Shown: positions 11,151 through 21,655, counted from the first letter of the stretch. The stretch: DNA of 64,000 nt from Dichetophora obliterata (GCA_963920525.1 OY986438.1:73800136-73864135); one strand, 5' to 3'. The notes: generated by a model not told the origin, from the sequence alone. Made by a program: numbers and translations.

Positions 11151-11403
11151 CGATATAACTTTTCTTTCCTTAATTCTAATCAAAGGAACTTTAAAACACA
11201 TAATTTACGACAAAAATTTGTAGGTTTTGATTTGACTGAGGTCAAGGCATACATAAGAAAGAAACACTTGCTTACGAGATTAATAATCACATGTTTTTAA
11301 AGCTTCTTACACATTAGGAACATCTTTTATTGGGTTCGTGCATGATAAACCCCGACGTTTCTGTATTGCGTTCTTGCACAAATTTGGAACATTTGGAACA
11401 ACA

Positions 11404-11770
11404 ACGCCCATAAAATATTATCAGTGAACTGCATGTGTAAGTTGATGTATTGTAGCATTTTTAAATTGTGGTCGCATACTGAATCCCGAGGCTATGCGTC
11501 CTATAACTCTAAGGGTATTCGATACCGTACATTTGGGTTGTGTGGGAGTGTCCACGCCATCTTGTATAACACCCATAAAATTTTATCAGTGAAACGGCAC
11601 TTGTAAATTATGGTCGAATACCGAAATCCGAGGCTATGCGACCTATAACTCCAAAGCTGTTCGATATCACAAATTTGGGTTGTATGGGAGGTGCCACGCC
11701 CTCTTGCCCAACACCCATATAATATATCAGTGAAACGGCACGTGTAAATTGTTTCCGAATTCTGAAGCTG
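11404..11770 (+). repeat. tandem repeat, about 142 bp period, 2.6 copies
   Basis: The units start with AC(A/G)CCCATA-AAT...ATCAGTGAA near 11404, 11569 and 11711. Each continues with a GAGGCTATGCG-CCTATAACTC block and a TTGGGTTGT-TGGGAG-TGCCACGCC block. The first unit carries an extra ~23 bp. No protein coding is evident. Confidence 0.75.
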
Positions 11771-12497
11771 TGCAACCTATACAATACAATAGAGCACTGT
11801 ACAATATTCCGCCGGATCTTAGCAGAGTGTGTACATAATAGAGCCCTGCATAGGTGCGCTTAAAACTGGCTTAAAAACATTTGTTTGTTTCACACTACAC
11901 TGCATTGTCTTGTTTGCTGCAAAGAAATAGTGTGTGTAATTGCAGCGAAGACGAGCAAAACAAAAAAACGCAATCAAAACAGATCATAGAGATTGTTGAT
12001 ATAAGATATCGTTGTCAGAGATCTCACTGCAGTCAATGCAACGAAAACTTGTTTACTGGCAATAGATGGTTTTTATCAGTAAAGCAAGAATTGTGCGCGG
12101 TCGCCAACAAGGAAAAAAAACACCAACAACGACTAGAAAAAACAACAACACATTCTATTTACTGACGTTGTTGTAAAAAATGTCTAGTTAGGCGCCGACG
12201 ACAGCAGATTAAAATGATCAAAATGATCTATTTCCATATATGGCTTTTTATTTTCATCTTACTTTAAATTATAACATTGCATTCCTTGTGGTGTTGATGA
12301 ACAAAAACACGTCGTGCATGGATTGCCGAGAATGAAAGTGTGTATTTCTTGTTGTTGCAGGTTTTTGTTTGGTGTTGAGCAGATCAAACTCTCAAGTGTT
12401 ATTAGATGACAGTCAACTGCAAGCAATTCAATAAATCACAGTGTGTTTACGTTGCAATAGATGCACCAACGCAGGGCTTTACTACTTAATTTGCTGA
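11771..12497. other. unrecognised region with a 94-codon open frame
   Basis: A 94-codon frame at 11881-12165 (+) is cysteine-rich at the front (CNCSED, CQRSHCSQC) and lysine/glutamine-rich at the end. I do not recognise it. Neither a neighbouring domain nor a transposon end supports it as a gene. The remainder is AT-rich with no visible feature. Confidence 0.3.
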
Positions 12498-12900
12498 TTG
12501 TTTGCATTAGTTTGTTGTACAACTCCGGACTGCATTTATGGGTGGGCTAGGAGAAATCGTCTTCAACTAAATGCATCTAAATTGTATGTGCTTTCAATCT
12601 GTAGAAACAAATCTGTTATAAATGATGTCCTTGACCTATTTATTGGAAAAAATCAATTAACTGTTGTGTCAAAAATTGTGAATCTTGGTTTCCATATTAA
12701 TTCCTCTTTGTCTTGTGTTGATCATGTTAATAGTGTAATCAAAAAAGTTTATTACAAACTACGTAATCTAAGGATGTCTGCTAATGTTACCCCTGTTGCT
12801 ATAAAGCGTAAACTGGTGATACAGCTGATTTTACCTGTGATAACGTACTCAGAAATAGTATAATGTAAATACTACAAATTGCTTATAGTTATGCCACATG
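12498..12900 (+). pseudogene. Jockey-type LINE RT C-terminal part, left half of a split copy
   Basis: The frame reads YGWARRNRLQLNASK, VSKIVNLGFHINSSL, then LVIQLILPVITYSEI. These are the post-YADD region and connection of a Jockey/CR1 RT. After a frameshift it continues LQIAYSYATC to about 12900, where an inverted repeat begins. The next expected residues (VYGLGRFDHLS) occur on the same strand at 37642 and beyond. The LINE was therefore split by everything lying between. Confidence 0.75.
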
Positions 12901-13466
12901 TAGATTTTTTGGAAGAGGTTTAGAGGTGGCGCTAATCGGTTTTTCCCTAAAAATAAGGTTTTTCGGAGATTTTTCGAATTCAAAGCAAAATTTGGTCAAT
13001 AACAGACATTTTCTAAGACTTTGAGTCGTCATTTTGAGAGACAATTGTTCAAACTTCACTTTAATGTACATAAATCAGAAGTTTTGGCAAATTTTTATGT
13101 CATATATTGCATTTTTTCGTGAAATTATCGAAAATGTTTAAAAAAACGGTTCATAGCTTTTAAAAATTCCATCAAAATGAAAAAGTGAAGTGATGCAGTT
13201 TGAATAATTGTAAAATTCTAAACAATTTAAAACAAAATATTTTTGATATTGCTCTTGCCGTTTTATAATTAAAGGCTTTTTTTCGTTGCCTGAAAATTTT
13301 TCGAATTTTAACAAGGCATTTTATTTCATTCATCAAAATATTGTGAACATTTTTAAGCATCGGTAAGTAGCAATATTAAAAACTAGTAAAAAAAATTATT
13401 TGGGACCTTCATTTTACAGTAGATTTGCTTTCGGTAAAAATGAGAAACGTATGGCTTGTGGGTTAA
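12901..13466 (+). repeat. left copy of a ~560-700 bp inverted repeat pair
   Basis: The sequence from AGATTTTTTGGAAGAGG through CATTTTACAGTAGATTTG recurs, reverse complemented, at 37018-37563. Similarity is clearly recognisable along the whole length with many substitutions and small indels. The similarity continues inward into the start of the ORF at 13467 (left) and about 36940-37010 (right). These could be long terminal inverted repeats of one DNA element, or two inverted copies. Confidence 0.8.
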
Positions 13467-13569
13467 ATGATTGATGGCTTTAGCTCTGCCCAGTCGCCGA
13501 CAAAACAGCAGGTTCTTCAAAGATTTTTCAAGTTACATAAAACAGACAAATACACCATTTCCAAGAGCG
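13467..13569 (+). pseudogene. 5' half of an ORF split by the LTR element (unrecognised transposon-linked protein)
   Basis: An ATG at 13467 opens a frame containing SPTKQQVLQRFFKLHK. It runs without a stop to 13569, the exact insertion point of the mdg1/412-like element. Past the element and its AGCG duplication, the same frame resumes at 20814. The pattern PTKxxVLxxFFxLHK followed downstream by a lysine-rich LHAKWxxLxKN segment resembles a multi-copy arthropod protein family often linked to transposons. I cannot name its function. The frame lies directly inside the inverted repeat, so it may be that element's own gene. Confidence 0.5.
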
Positions 13570-14225
13570 TGTTAGGTTTGGTGCTGTGTTTAAACATATT
13601 TTAAAATCCTAACTAAATATTCGAAACAAAGGTTTCGGCTTTTAAGTGAGCCACGCTGTGTATAAAGGCCACAAGGCCGATTTGTAAATATAAAAAAAGG
13701 CAATGCTGCCGGTATGACTTTCATGAGTATAATCATACTTTATTTAAAATTTAATTTTCTTCTATAACAATTTGTTACAATTTTTCTTAGTCTAAGACAC
13801 ACCCATTTCCCAGTCACTTTTCCAACATATTAATTGATGTTTGATGATTAATTGACCAATCATTAATTGATGTAACGAAATATGCAGACTTGCATTTTGT
13901 TTCTTCCGCGAAAATACAATACTAAATATTTGGTCACATGCAATGACCCACATGTGCAAGTTGCAATATGATCGGCTCTTTGTTAATAGTAGAAGTGGCT
14001 GCTTGTGCTTAGCCAACATTCGTAATTCATTAGAAATTACTATTTGCCTTTTATCGTTTCCATTCATGCTTTATTATTAAACTTGATCATATTGCACTCA
14101 CATGTGCTCAGTGTTTCAAGGTTTGTTTATGTTACCGACCTTGCTTGTGACTGTTTGTTTATTTTATTGTGGTCTGTTTATTTTATTCTTAATTGTCTAC
14201 TTGTTTTTGTGTTGCAAACACAACA
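13570..14225 (-). repeat. 3' LTR of the mdg1/412-like element
   Basis: 656 bp, matching the other LTR throughout (for example CGAAACAAAGGTTTCGGC and ACATGCAATGACCCACATG). It is about 36 bp longer than the 5' LTR because of small indels, mainly around 13835-13865. Confidence 0.92.
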
Positions 14226-14675
14226 CTCTTACCCTTTAAAAAAAAAATGATTTTGTTACCATAAATGACAAAATTATTTTTAGAATATTACATACATACA
14301 TTTAAGTTTAGCTCTATTTTACATGTTCCTTGCTTTAATTAAATTGTTATTATGTACTTTTTTTTCTTTATTATCTATTAATATAATACTGTTCTGCCCG
14401 TTTTGAGATATAATTTCAAAAGGACCTTTAAAAGGTTTATCCAATTTTTTCTTATTTCCTATTTTTAAATATACATAATCTCCTATCCTAAAATTTGCTT
14501 TATTTACATACTTTTGTTTTTCAGATATATTTTGCTTACTTTCTCATAAATTTGCTTTTGCATTAGTTTACGCATATTTTAACTTAATTTTTAATTCTCT
14601 AATATAATTTTCAACATTGTAAAATTTTTCTTGATTGTTTATAATTTCACATGGTAGAGCTTTCCATATACTAAT

Positions 14676-15504
14676 TCAAATGGTGTGTAGTAAGTATTGT
14701 GTAGTAAGTGTAGTAAGAGTTGTATAGTATGAATATGTGTAGTAAGGCAAAAATTCATCCCAATTATCCTTTCCGTCCAATGTCATTAGGAAATCGTTTA
14801 AAACTCTATGATTTCTTTCTATCGTACCTAAAGTTTCATGATGATACGGTGTAGAAGTTACCTTATCTATGTTCAACAATTTGCAAATGTTTACTAATAA
14901 TTCATTTGTGAATTCCGTGCCTTTGTCTGTTTTTAGCTTTCCAAAACAACCATATTTTAATATGAATTTTTCTACTATAGATTTTGCTACACTAACTGCA
15001 TCTTTTGTAACTAGTGGGAATGCTTCTACAAATTTTGTGAGTTCACATTGGATTGTAAGTATGTATCTGTATGAATTGGATGGTCTAAGAGGACCTACTG
15101 TATCTATTGTTACAACATCAAATAATGTTGTCGGCGTATCTGTCACCATTAATTTTTCTTTTGTGTATTTAGTTATTTTTACTTGGTTACACACTTTGCA
15201 CTTGTTAATATATTCTCTAACCATTTTATTTATCCCTTTCCAAACTTTGTTTAACTTTGTTTTGTTTTAACTTTGCTATGCATATTCTTATACCACAATG
15301 ACCTGCTGTTTTTGAGTCATGATACTTTTTTATTAAATCTTTCATTTCTTCTACATTTTCTATTCTTTTTGGAGCAGTATATAATAATATGTCTAGACAA
15401 TTCCTCTTTTTATCTTCTTGAATCTCATCAAATATTTTTTTAAATCTGTGCACAGATATCTCTTCAAATATTCTATCATCATCCGCTAGCGCTAGTTTAT
15501 ACAA
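14676..15504 (-). pseudogene. integrase region of the mdg1/412-like element
   Basis: Integrase splices the retroelement cDNA into chromosomes. The minus-strand frame 15504-15226 carries the zinc-binding part (KKYHDSKTAGHCGI). The next frame, 15224-14676, carries CKVCNQVK, then the catalytic core with DTVGPLRPSNSYRYIL (first Asp), LKTDKGTEFTN (second Asp) and GTIERNHR (Glu). The D, D and E are all visible. A stop just before the 15224 frame separates zinc domain and core. Downstream the frame decays into TTLTTLTTQ, reflecting a TAGTAAG-type slippage repeat near 14690-14740. Confidence 0.85.
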
Positions 15505-15659
15505 ATGTTCATGCTCTGTATCTATAAGATAACAATTTTTTCAAGATCAATTTTAACTCTGATAATGTCATGATTGTATCTAACATGCAACATATTTCTT
15601 ATTTCATATATTTCACAATTTTGGCCTTTTTTAATTTGTTTCATATGTTCAAATTTTAA

Positions 15660-16325
15660 CTATTTTACTCCTCTAGTATCAGATATCGATATACACTCCC
15701 ATATATGAAGATGATCAGTCTCCAATGGCGGCGTGTCCCGGGGTATTTCTATTGCTGTATCACTTGTTTCTTTATTCTTCATTGCTCTTGTTAAAACATT
15801 TACATTATTGATTGGTACCATTTCTTTTAATTTCTCAGAACTTAATTTTATTCTAGATAACGCATCAGCGTTCGTATTCATGCTACCTTGTTTGAATATG
15901 ATATCAAAATCATAATCCATTAAATCTATTCTTATCCTAGTTAACTTTGATGATGGATCCTTATGCGTGAATAAACTTACTAAAGGTCTATGATCTGTAT
16001 ACACTTTAAATCTTCTACCATACAAATATGGTCTGAAATGTTTTATTCCTCAATGTATGGCTAACAGCTCTTTCTTTATTACCGCTTTATTTAACTCATG
16101 CTTGTTAAGGGACTTACTTGCAAATGCTATTGGCTTATCACTACCTATTTCTCCTTGAGAAATAATTGCTCCTAAAGCAAAGTTTGATGCATCTGTGGTT
16201 AGTATGAAAGGTTTTGAAAAATCCGGATAACTTAATATAGGTGGTGACATGAGTTTTCGTTTTAAAAGTTCAAAAGATTGTCGGCAACTTTGCGACCAAC
16301 TGAAAATTACATGCTTCTTTAACAA
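15660..16325 (-). pseudogene. RNase H region of the mdg1/412-like element
   Basis: Minus-strand frame 16325-16050 contains ILTTDASNFALGAIISQG and KPIAFASKSLNKHE, the N-terminal RNase H strands of Ty3 elements. Frame 16025-15660 continues with VYTDHRPLVSLF, containing a catalytic aspartate, and LTRIRIDLMDYDFDI...NTNADALSR, the typical end of the domain. A break between the frames (stop at about 16049) makes it non-functional. Confidence 0.85.
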
Positions 16326-17168
16326 TTGATTTAATGGTTTTGCTATATCAGCAAAATTCTGAGTAAAACGCCTGTAATAATTATAGAAAGCTACGAACCT
16401 ACTTACTTCGTCCGCATCTTTCGGTGTCGGGTAGTTTTTATCACATCATATTTGATTGGATCTGTAGTCACACCTTGATCAGTTATTAGATGTCCAAGAT
16501 ACACAACTTCTGGTCTCAGAAACTTGCATTTACCTAGATTTAACTTTAAATTATATCTACGTAACCTTTTAAAAACTTCTGACAGATTCTTGTTATGTTC
16601 CTTTAAACTAGATCCAAAGATTATTATATCATCGACATATAAAAATGCTGAATCTTGTAGACCACTTAGTGCAAGAGTGCAAGTGCAAGCAAAAGCATTC
16701 TTTGAAAACTATTTGTTGAAATTTTTAAACCAAATGGCAAACGTTTGAATTGGTAGTGACCTGATTCAGTTGAAAATGCTGTCAATGGTCTTGATTTTTG
16801 GTGTAACGTAATTTGATGAAATGAACTTGTCATATCTAAAGTGGAAAAAACTTTGCTTTGCCTAATTTATCAAGAACATCTTCTATTCTAGTTAAAGGGA
16901 ATTTGTCATCCAAAACTTTCTTGTTTAATGCTCTATAGTCAACTACTAGTCTCCATTTCTTATTTTCCCCTGTACTTTTCTTCGGAACTATTAATAAGGG
17001 TGAGTTATATGGGCTAACTGAAGGTTCAACAATATCTTCATCTAAAAGTTTAAGTACTTGATTTTCTATTTCTTGTAAATAAGCATGTGGAGTCCTATAG
17101 TTTTGAATGTACACAGGTGATTTATCTATTGTTGAAATTTTCTGTTCATAAAAATTATTTTTAGTCAA
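16326..17168 (-). pseudogene. reverse transcriptase region of the mdg1/412-like element
   Basis: Frame 17168-16836 has the fingers: LLDEDIVEPSVSPYNSPLLI and WRLVVDYRALNKK, typical of Ty3 RT. The palm motif FLYVDDIIIFG lies on the minus strand around 16629-16650 in another frame, followed by LGHLITDQGV. A duplicated-looking GTGCAAGTGCAAG stretch near 16672-16690 and several frameshifts between 16330 and 16840 break the ORF. Confidence 0.85.
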
Positions 17169-17261
17169 AATTTCCCCTTCTTAGTGAAAAATACCTTGAT
17201 AATCTTTGCAAATTTCTAATATTGTTTCTTTTGCTGTATTATTTAGATTATCAATATTAAT

Positions 17262-17979
17262 TTATTTTTGTAATTCTTGGAATCTGTTCTCATCTGGCAG
17301 AATGTTTTTAAAATGTAATATCTCATAGTTTTTCATCTTATCTATTCCCAGTATTAATCTTGATAGCAAAACTTCATTATTAGTTGGATTCAAAAATTTC
17401 ACGTGTTTTATTCCTGTCGCTGGAATTATAGTATCTGCTACAAATATTCCTTTTCTAATTTGTTTACCACAAACTACACTTTCTTCATCTACATCTATGT
17501 CTACATCTATTACTGTCTCTGCTCTCGGAGGGATTCTTATGTTTTTTATAGTTTTCATTTGCATATTCATTGGTATTACTAAATTCTCATCATCAGTTGT
17601 TATTTCTAGTGTATACGTCTCATAATCTATTTTACAATTATAATCTAAAATCTCTACCTAAAATTCCGTCTGTTCCTAAGTTTGTATTATGGTCTATAAT
17701 ATGAAATGTATGCAGTATATTATCATCTTCTCATAATAACTATTTGTGAAATTCCTATTGAAGTCGTCACCTCATTAGTTATCCCGTTTATATAACATAT
17801 TTCACTACTATCAACATTATTATTTACTACCTTACTCTTTAATAGAGAAATGTCTGCTCCAGTATCTATTAGCAATGTAACTATACTATTTCCTATCTTA
17901 ACTGTAACATAATTTGTTATTTCATTAGACTGACTTATATTAATAATATTTTGCTGTAAAATTTTGTTTTTCTTATCAT
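17262..17979 (-). pseudogene. protease region of the mdg1/412-like element
   Basis: Retropepsin-like region between gag and RT. On the minus strand, about 17880-17842, the sequence reads LIDTGADISLL, the catalytic DTGA motif. The following frame (17570-17262) encodes the linker before RT (IPPRAETVIDVDIDV). Frameshifts around 17640 and 17740 interrupt it. Confidence 0.75.
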
Positions 17980-18822
17980 TTAAGAATTCCCCGGTCTTTG
18001 ACCACCGGGGGTATTCCAGTTTCCCTGGTTGCCTCTTTTGTTATTAAAATTTCTACTATTATTATTATTTCTATTAAATCCTCTATTATTGTTTCCTCTG
18101 AAATTAGTATTATTTCTACCTCTATTAATATCGTATCCTACATTATTATTGTAGTTCCTGTTAATATTATGATGTCTAACAAAATTTCCATTATTTGCAA
18201 AATTATTTTGTCTAAATTGTCCTCTGTTTGTATTATAATTGCCTCTACCTCTGTGAAACTTATTAAAATACATGATTCGATTATTTGTACTGGGTTCTAT
18301 TTCTGTAGCTCTCCTAATGGCTTCTGCTAGCTTCACAGGTCTTGCTGCCATTACAATAGATCTACATGGTTCAACTAAACCATTCTTGAACGTTGTCAAA
18401 CCAATTTGATCATTTAACTTTACTATTATCTCTCGATTTGTTTCACCCTGCTCACTAATCTGTAGCTCATTTAGTGACGCTAGTAAATTTTCTATAATTG
18501 ACCCGAATACAGTAGCACCTTGATTTATTCGTGCTAACTCAGTACAAAGTTTTGAGGTAGTCTTATTAGATCTATATGCTTGCTGAAGCGTTCTTTTAAA
18601 TTCTTCAAGAGTAGTTGGTTTGCTTTCTGTTAAAATTTTATTCTTTACTTTTTCAGATAGTTTCATGGCTAGAATAAATTTTAACAATGTTTGCTTTTGT
18701 TGATCATCCTTCAAGGTATCATGATAGAATTCAATTAGACCAATGTAATTGTTCAAATCACGAAAATCTCCTTGGAATTCAGGAACCAATTTGGACACAG
18801 TAATCAAATCAAATGAGGCCAT
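17980..18822 (-). CDS. Gag protein of the mdg1/412-like element
   Basis: Structural capsid protein, 280 aa and intact. The first ~180 residues form the capsid-like part, beginning MASFDLITVSKLVPEFQGD and containing EIIVKLNDQIGLTTFKNGL. The last ~90 residues are a low-complexity Asn/Arg/Gly tail (RGNNNRGFNRNNNN), which takes the place of a zinc-knuckle nucleocapsid as in mdg1-group Gags. The start codon is the first ATG after the leader. The frame ends just before the protease region, so pol would need a frameshift or re-initiation. Confidence 0.85.
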   Translation of the reverse strand: MASFDLITVSKLVPEFQGDFRDLNNYIGLIEFYHDTLKDDQQKQTLLKFILAMKLSEKVKNKILTESKPTTLEEFKRTLQQAYRSNKTTSKLCTELARINQGATVFGSIIENLLASLNELQISEQGETNREIIVKLNDQIGLTTFKNGLVEPCRSIVMAARPVKLAEAIRRATEIEPSTNNRIMYFNKFHRGRGNYNTNRGQFRQNNFANNGNFVRHHNINRNYNNNVGYDINRGRNNTNFRGNNNRGFNRNNNNSRNFNNKRGNQGNWNTPGGQRPGNS

Positions 18823-19135
18823 GTTACTTTCTTTATTATTATCTTTTAATTCTTTACTTTCAAATTTTTTAGGTTTTAAAAAAAAATTTAATTTTTTCTA
18901 TTATTAATTCAAAATTTAATTCTTCCTGTCGCTCTTTAATCCTGAGTCTTATTTTCTGTAAATCTTGTAACGTATCTCCTATGTATTCTGTCGTGTAAGT
19001 TCTATTTGGACTCTTTTCAGTTTAGTCAATATTTGCGTTGCATAGTCCCGTCTGTCGTGTAAGTTCTATTTGGACTCTTTTTCAGTTTAGTCAATATTTG
19101 CGTTGCATAGTCTATTTCCATCAAAAATCTGTTAT

Positions 19136-19426
19136 TTATTCAATCATGTTACATTTAAGACATATTACTCCAATATCTCTATTCTTAAGCCCTCTTGCTC
19201 CAATAGTCACTCTACACACAGTACATTTGAAACAGTTACAATGAAAATTTTTAGCTTTATAACTTAGATACCTAACTTTTCCAATGTCCACTATTTTCTT
19301 ATTACATTTATCACAATATTTATTAAATAATATCCCAAAGCATCCTTGGTAAAAACACCTAGTCGTAAATTTTACGATATTTCCTTTAAGTTTTTGTTTT
19401 ATATGTATATATGTATATGGATTTGT
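19136..19426 (-). CDS. LIM-type zinc-binding ORF in the retrotransposon leader
   Basis: An open minus-strand frame of 96 codons without an ATG, between a stop at 19427-19429 and a stop at 19136-19138. It contains the full LIM spacing C-x2-C-x20-H-x2-C-x2-C-x2-C-x17-C-x2-C. The cysteines of the first CxxC are at 19315-19313 and 19306-19304, the histidine at 19243-19241, the CFKC and CTVC pairs follow, and the last CxxC lies at 19162-19151. The core NFHCNCFKCTVC is strongly LIM-like. An additional RCFYQGC upstream resembles the end of a preceding finger. Lack of an ATG suggests splicing or frameshifting from the ORF ending at 19441. LIM modules bind proteins; its role here is unknown. Confidence 0.6.
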   Translation of the reverse strand, partial: TNPYTYIHIKQKLKGNIVKFTTRCFYQGCFGILFNKYCDKCNKKIVDIGKVRYLSYKAKNFHCNCFKCTVCRVTIGARGLKNRDIGVICLKCNMIE

Positions 19427-19440
19427 TTATTAAAAAAATT

Positions 19441-19689
19441 TTATATATTTTTTTTTAACAGTCTAGTTGTTGTGCTATTTAAATTTATGTTCTTAGTGAT
19501 CTGTTTTTTTACATAAGTTTGAAAATGCCTATTTATAACGTAAATTATTACAATTACTATGAAAATAATTGATACAATCCCTATAATATTATTCATACTG
19601 TATACGTTGCTGCTACTGCTGCTGTTGTTATTGTTGTTGTTCATGGTAATTTTGTTTGTTCCTTGGCCTTCGGGAGTATAATCGTACAT
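19441..19689 (-). CDS. small membrane-protein ORF in the retrotransposon leader
   Basis: 82 aa. An N-terminal polar part with Asn and Ser runs (trinucleotide repeats) precedes one strong hydrophobic span, IIGIVSIIFIVIVIIYVI (about residues 35-52), followed by a basic tail. It is predicted to be a single-pass membrane protein without an evident cleavage site. It lies between the leader ORF at 19796-20098 and the LIM-type frame, which starts in a different frame just downstream. mdg1/412-group elements are known to carry short ORFs before gag, but I do not know a function. Confidence 0.55.
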   Translation of the reverse strand: MYDYTPEGQGTNKITMNNNNNNSSSSSNVYSMNNIIGIVSIIFIVIVIIYVINRHFQTYVKKQITKNINLNSTTTRLLKKNI

Positions 19690-19795
19690 ACCATTTTTTT
19701 TCTTTTTTTATCCAGTGAGCTTTACAACGGCATCGACTGTAAATTTTTCTATTGTTGTACGAAATTGCGTTTTTCAGATCCTTTCGATACATGGA

Positions 19796-20098
19796 TCATC
19801 CTGTATAGGTTGTCCAGTTCCCTTCGACGCCGTACTTGCTTGCCACCTCTAGTCTTCTTTCTCTTCTGTGGTCTTGCTGTTCTTTGAATCGCTGCTCTTT
19901 GAATCGATGCTGCCTCTGACGATATTCCTCGATCGTCAACTTCTTGGGTCCGTCCGTGACTGGTGTCGGCACATAAACCGGCGCTTGTTGAGAGGTCTCA
20001 ATCACAGATTCTGGGATGTACTCTTCCTCCACAAAAAGTCCTTGGTGGTTCAGTTGCTGAAACAATTCATTCAGCTCTTCTCTGGAGTACTGGGACAT
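19796..20098 (-). CDS. first leader ORF of the mdg1/412-like element
   Basis: 100 aa, beginning MSQYSREELNELFQQLNHQG about 90 bp inside the 5' LTR, so it is the first ORF on the genomic RNA. The C-terminal half is charged and glutamine/arginine-rich with a repeated HRFKEQRFKEQQDHRRERR stretch, likely helical. No family is recognised. The short direct repeat TTTGAATCG in this region underlies the RFKEQ duplication. Confidence 0.5.
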   Translation of the reverse strand: MSQYSREELNELFQQLNHQGLFVEEEYIPESVIETSQQAPVYVPTPVTDGPKKLTIEEYRQRQHRFKEQRFKEQQDHRRERRLEVASKYGVEGNWTTYTG

Positions 20099-20189
20099 CT
20101 GGTTTTAAACTCCACGTATAAGCAGCACTCAAATCAGAAGAATCCACACAAAAAAAAAATTTCCTAGGCTCGAGTCCACAGGATCGCCA

Positions 20190-20809
20190 TGTAAAGTTTG
20201 GTTCTGTGTTTATATTTAAAAATCCTAACTAAATATTCGAAACAAAGGTTTCGGCTTTTAAGTGAGCCACGCTGTGTATAAAGGCCACAAGGCCGATTTG
20301 TAAATATAAAAAAAGGCAATGCTGCCGGTATGACTTTCATGTGTATAATCATACTTTATTTAAAATTTAATTTTCTTTTATAACAATTTGTTACAATTTT
20401 TCTTAGTCTAAGACACATCCATTTTCCAATCACATTTCCAACATATTTAGTTTGACCAATCATTAATTGATGTAACCAAATATGCAGACTTGCATTTTGT
20501 TTCTTCCGCGAAAATGCAATACTAAATATTTGGTCACATGCAATGACCCACATGTGCAAGTTGCAATATGATCGGCTCTTTGTTAATACTAGAAGTGGCT
20601 GCTTGTGCTTAGCCAACATTCGTGATTCATTAGAAATTACTATTTGCCTTTTATTGTTTCCATTCATGCTTTATTATTAAACTTGATCATATTGCACTCA
20701 CATAGTCTCAGTGTTGCAAGGTTTGTTTATGTGACTGTTTGTTTATTTTATTGTGGTCTGTTTATTTTATTCTTAATTGTCTACTTGTTTTTGGGTTGCA
20801 AACACAACA
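20190..20809 (-). repeat. 5' LTR of the mdg1/412-like element
   Basis: 620 bp, TGT...ACA, followed inward (20189 downward) by the putative TGG primer-binding start. It matches the 3' LTR with scattered substitutions and indels. Confidence 0.92.
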
Positions 20810-20813
20810 AGCG

Positions 20814-20995
20814 TCCAAAAAGCAGCAGAGGAATTTAAATGGAATACATGTCATGAGGCCCGCAACATTGTACGGGTTATAATAAAACTGCACGCAAAGT
20901 GGAAACATTTACAAAAGAACAAATCGAAACAAAACAAGCTGACGCTCGAGAAACAAACTTTTTGGGACACCAGTGGTACCTATCCGGGAAATTAG
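20814..20995 (+). pseudogene. 3' half of the ORF split by the LTR element
   Basis: Continues the frame of 13467-13569 in phase after removal of the LTR element and one AGCG copy. The codon GTC is split as G|TC. It carries VQKAAEEFKWNTCHEAR and a basic KLHAKWKHLQKNKSKQNK segment, then stops at 20993-20995. Further open sequence (about 20998-21113) in another frame, with a TSD break at 21114, may have belonged to the same gene. Confidence 0.5.
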
Positions 20996-21118
20996 CAATT
21001 TTTTGATGAGCGCATAGAAACCAAAACTTTGCGGTTAATGGTAAAAAATATTAATACGCAAAATAATGAAAACGAGTTTGTACAAGCCAATGTAACACAA
21101 AACATGCTAAAGAGTAAG

Positions 21119-21655
21119 TGTTCGGGTAGCGAATGATCGTGGATAGATTGGCGGAAAAGAGAACAAATGGGTTAGAGTGGGTTGGGAACAATTTGTGGTT
21201 TATTTATACCTTTTTGTACAACAATTGTGGTGGTTTTACAAACAGTATTATTTTGTGTTGTCCTGTTGAAGTTGATGTTGATGGGTCCTTGTCTTCTAGG
21301 TGGGTGGGCTGCCGTGCTGCTGATCCCCAAAGCTGCTGATGGATTTGCTGCTGTCTATTTATGTCCAATTCGTCTATGTTGTATATAAACGTGTGTATTG
21401 TATGTAATTGATGTTGAATGTAAATCGATGGTGAATTCGTGTTCTAATGTTGTCTTCGGGTGGTTAATACGTTGCAATTTAGGTGGGTGGGTAAAACGAT
21501 GTTCTTCACTTTCGGTATATTAGAACGAATAATCACATAAGACGCTGGCGCAACCTTGCTGTTGCCGAACGATAACTGTCAGCGCTCGTGCGACTTGTAG
21601 CGAGTAGTTGAGCAGACGTGTTTAATACACACGGTGTTTACGTTTGACGTAAACA
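21119..21655 (-). repeat. 3' LTR of the first BEL element
   Basis: 537 bp, starts TGT on the + strand side and ends ACA. It differs from the 5' LTR by a handful of substitutions, for example GTCCTTGTC versus GTCCTCGTC. Confidence 0.9.

Larger units (their letters stand above)
13570..20809 (-). mobile_element. Ty3/gypsy LTR retrotransposon, mdg1/412-like, 7.2 kb
   Basis: Complete element on the minus strand with two LTRs, TGT...ACA ends and a perfect 4 bp target duplication AGCG (13566-13569 and 20810-20813). Just inside the 5' LTR a TGGCGATCCTG sequence fits a primer-binding site, compatible with the tRNA-Arg site reported for mdg1/412. A purine-rich AAAGGGTAAGAG tract precedes the 3' LTR. 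The gene order is small leader ORFs, gag, protease, RT, RNase H, integrase; no env is seen. Gag is intact, whereas pol carries several stops and frameshifts, so the copy cannot be autonomous. The clade call rests on gag type, PBS and leader ORFs. Confidence 0.92.

Noticed and set aside
11881..12165. Cysteine-rich 94-codon ORF
   Set aside because: No recognisable zinc-finger spacing, family or neighbours; kept only as part of an unrecognised region.
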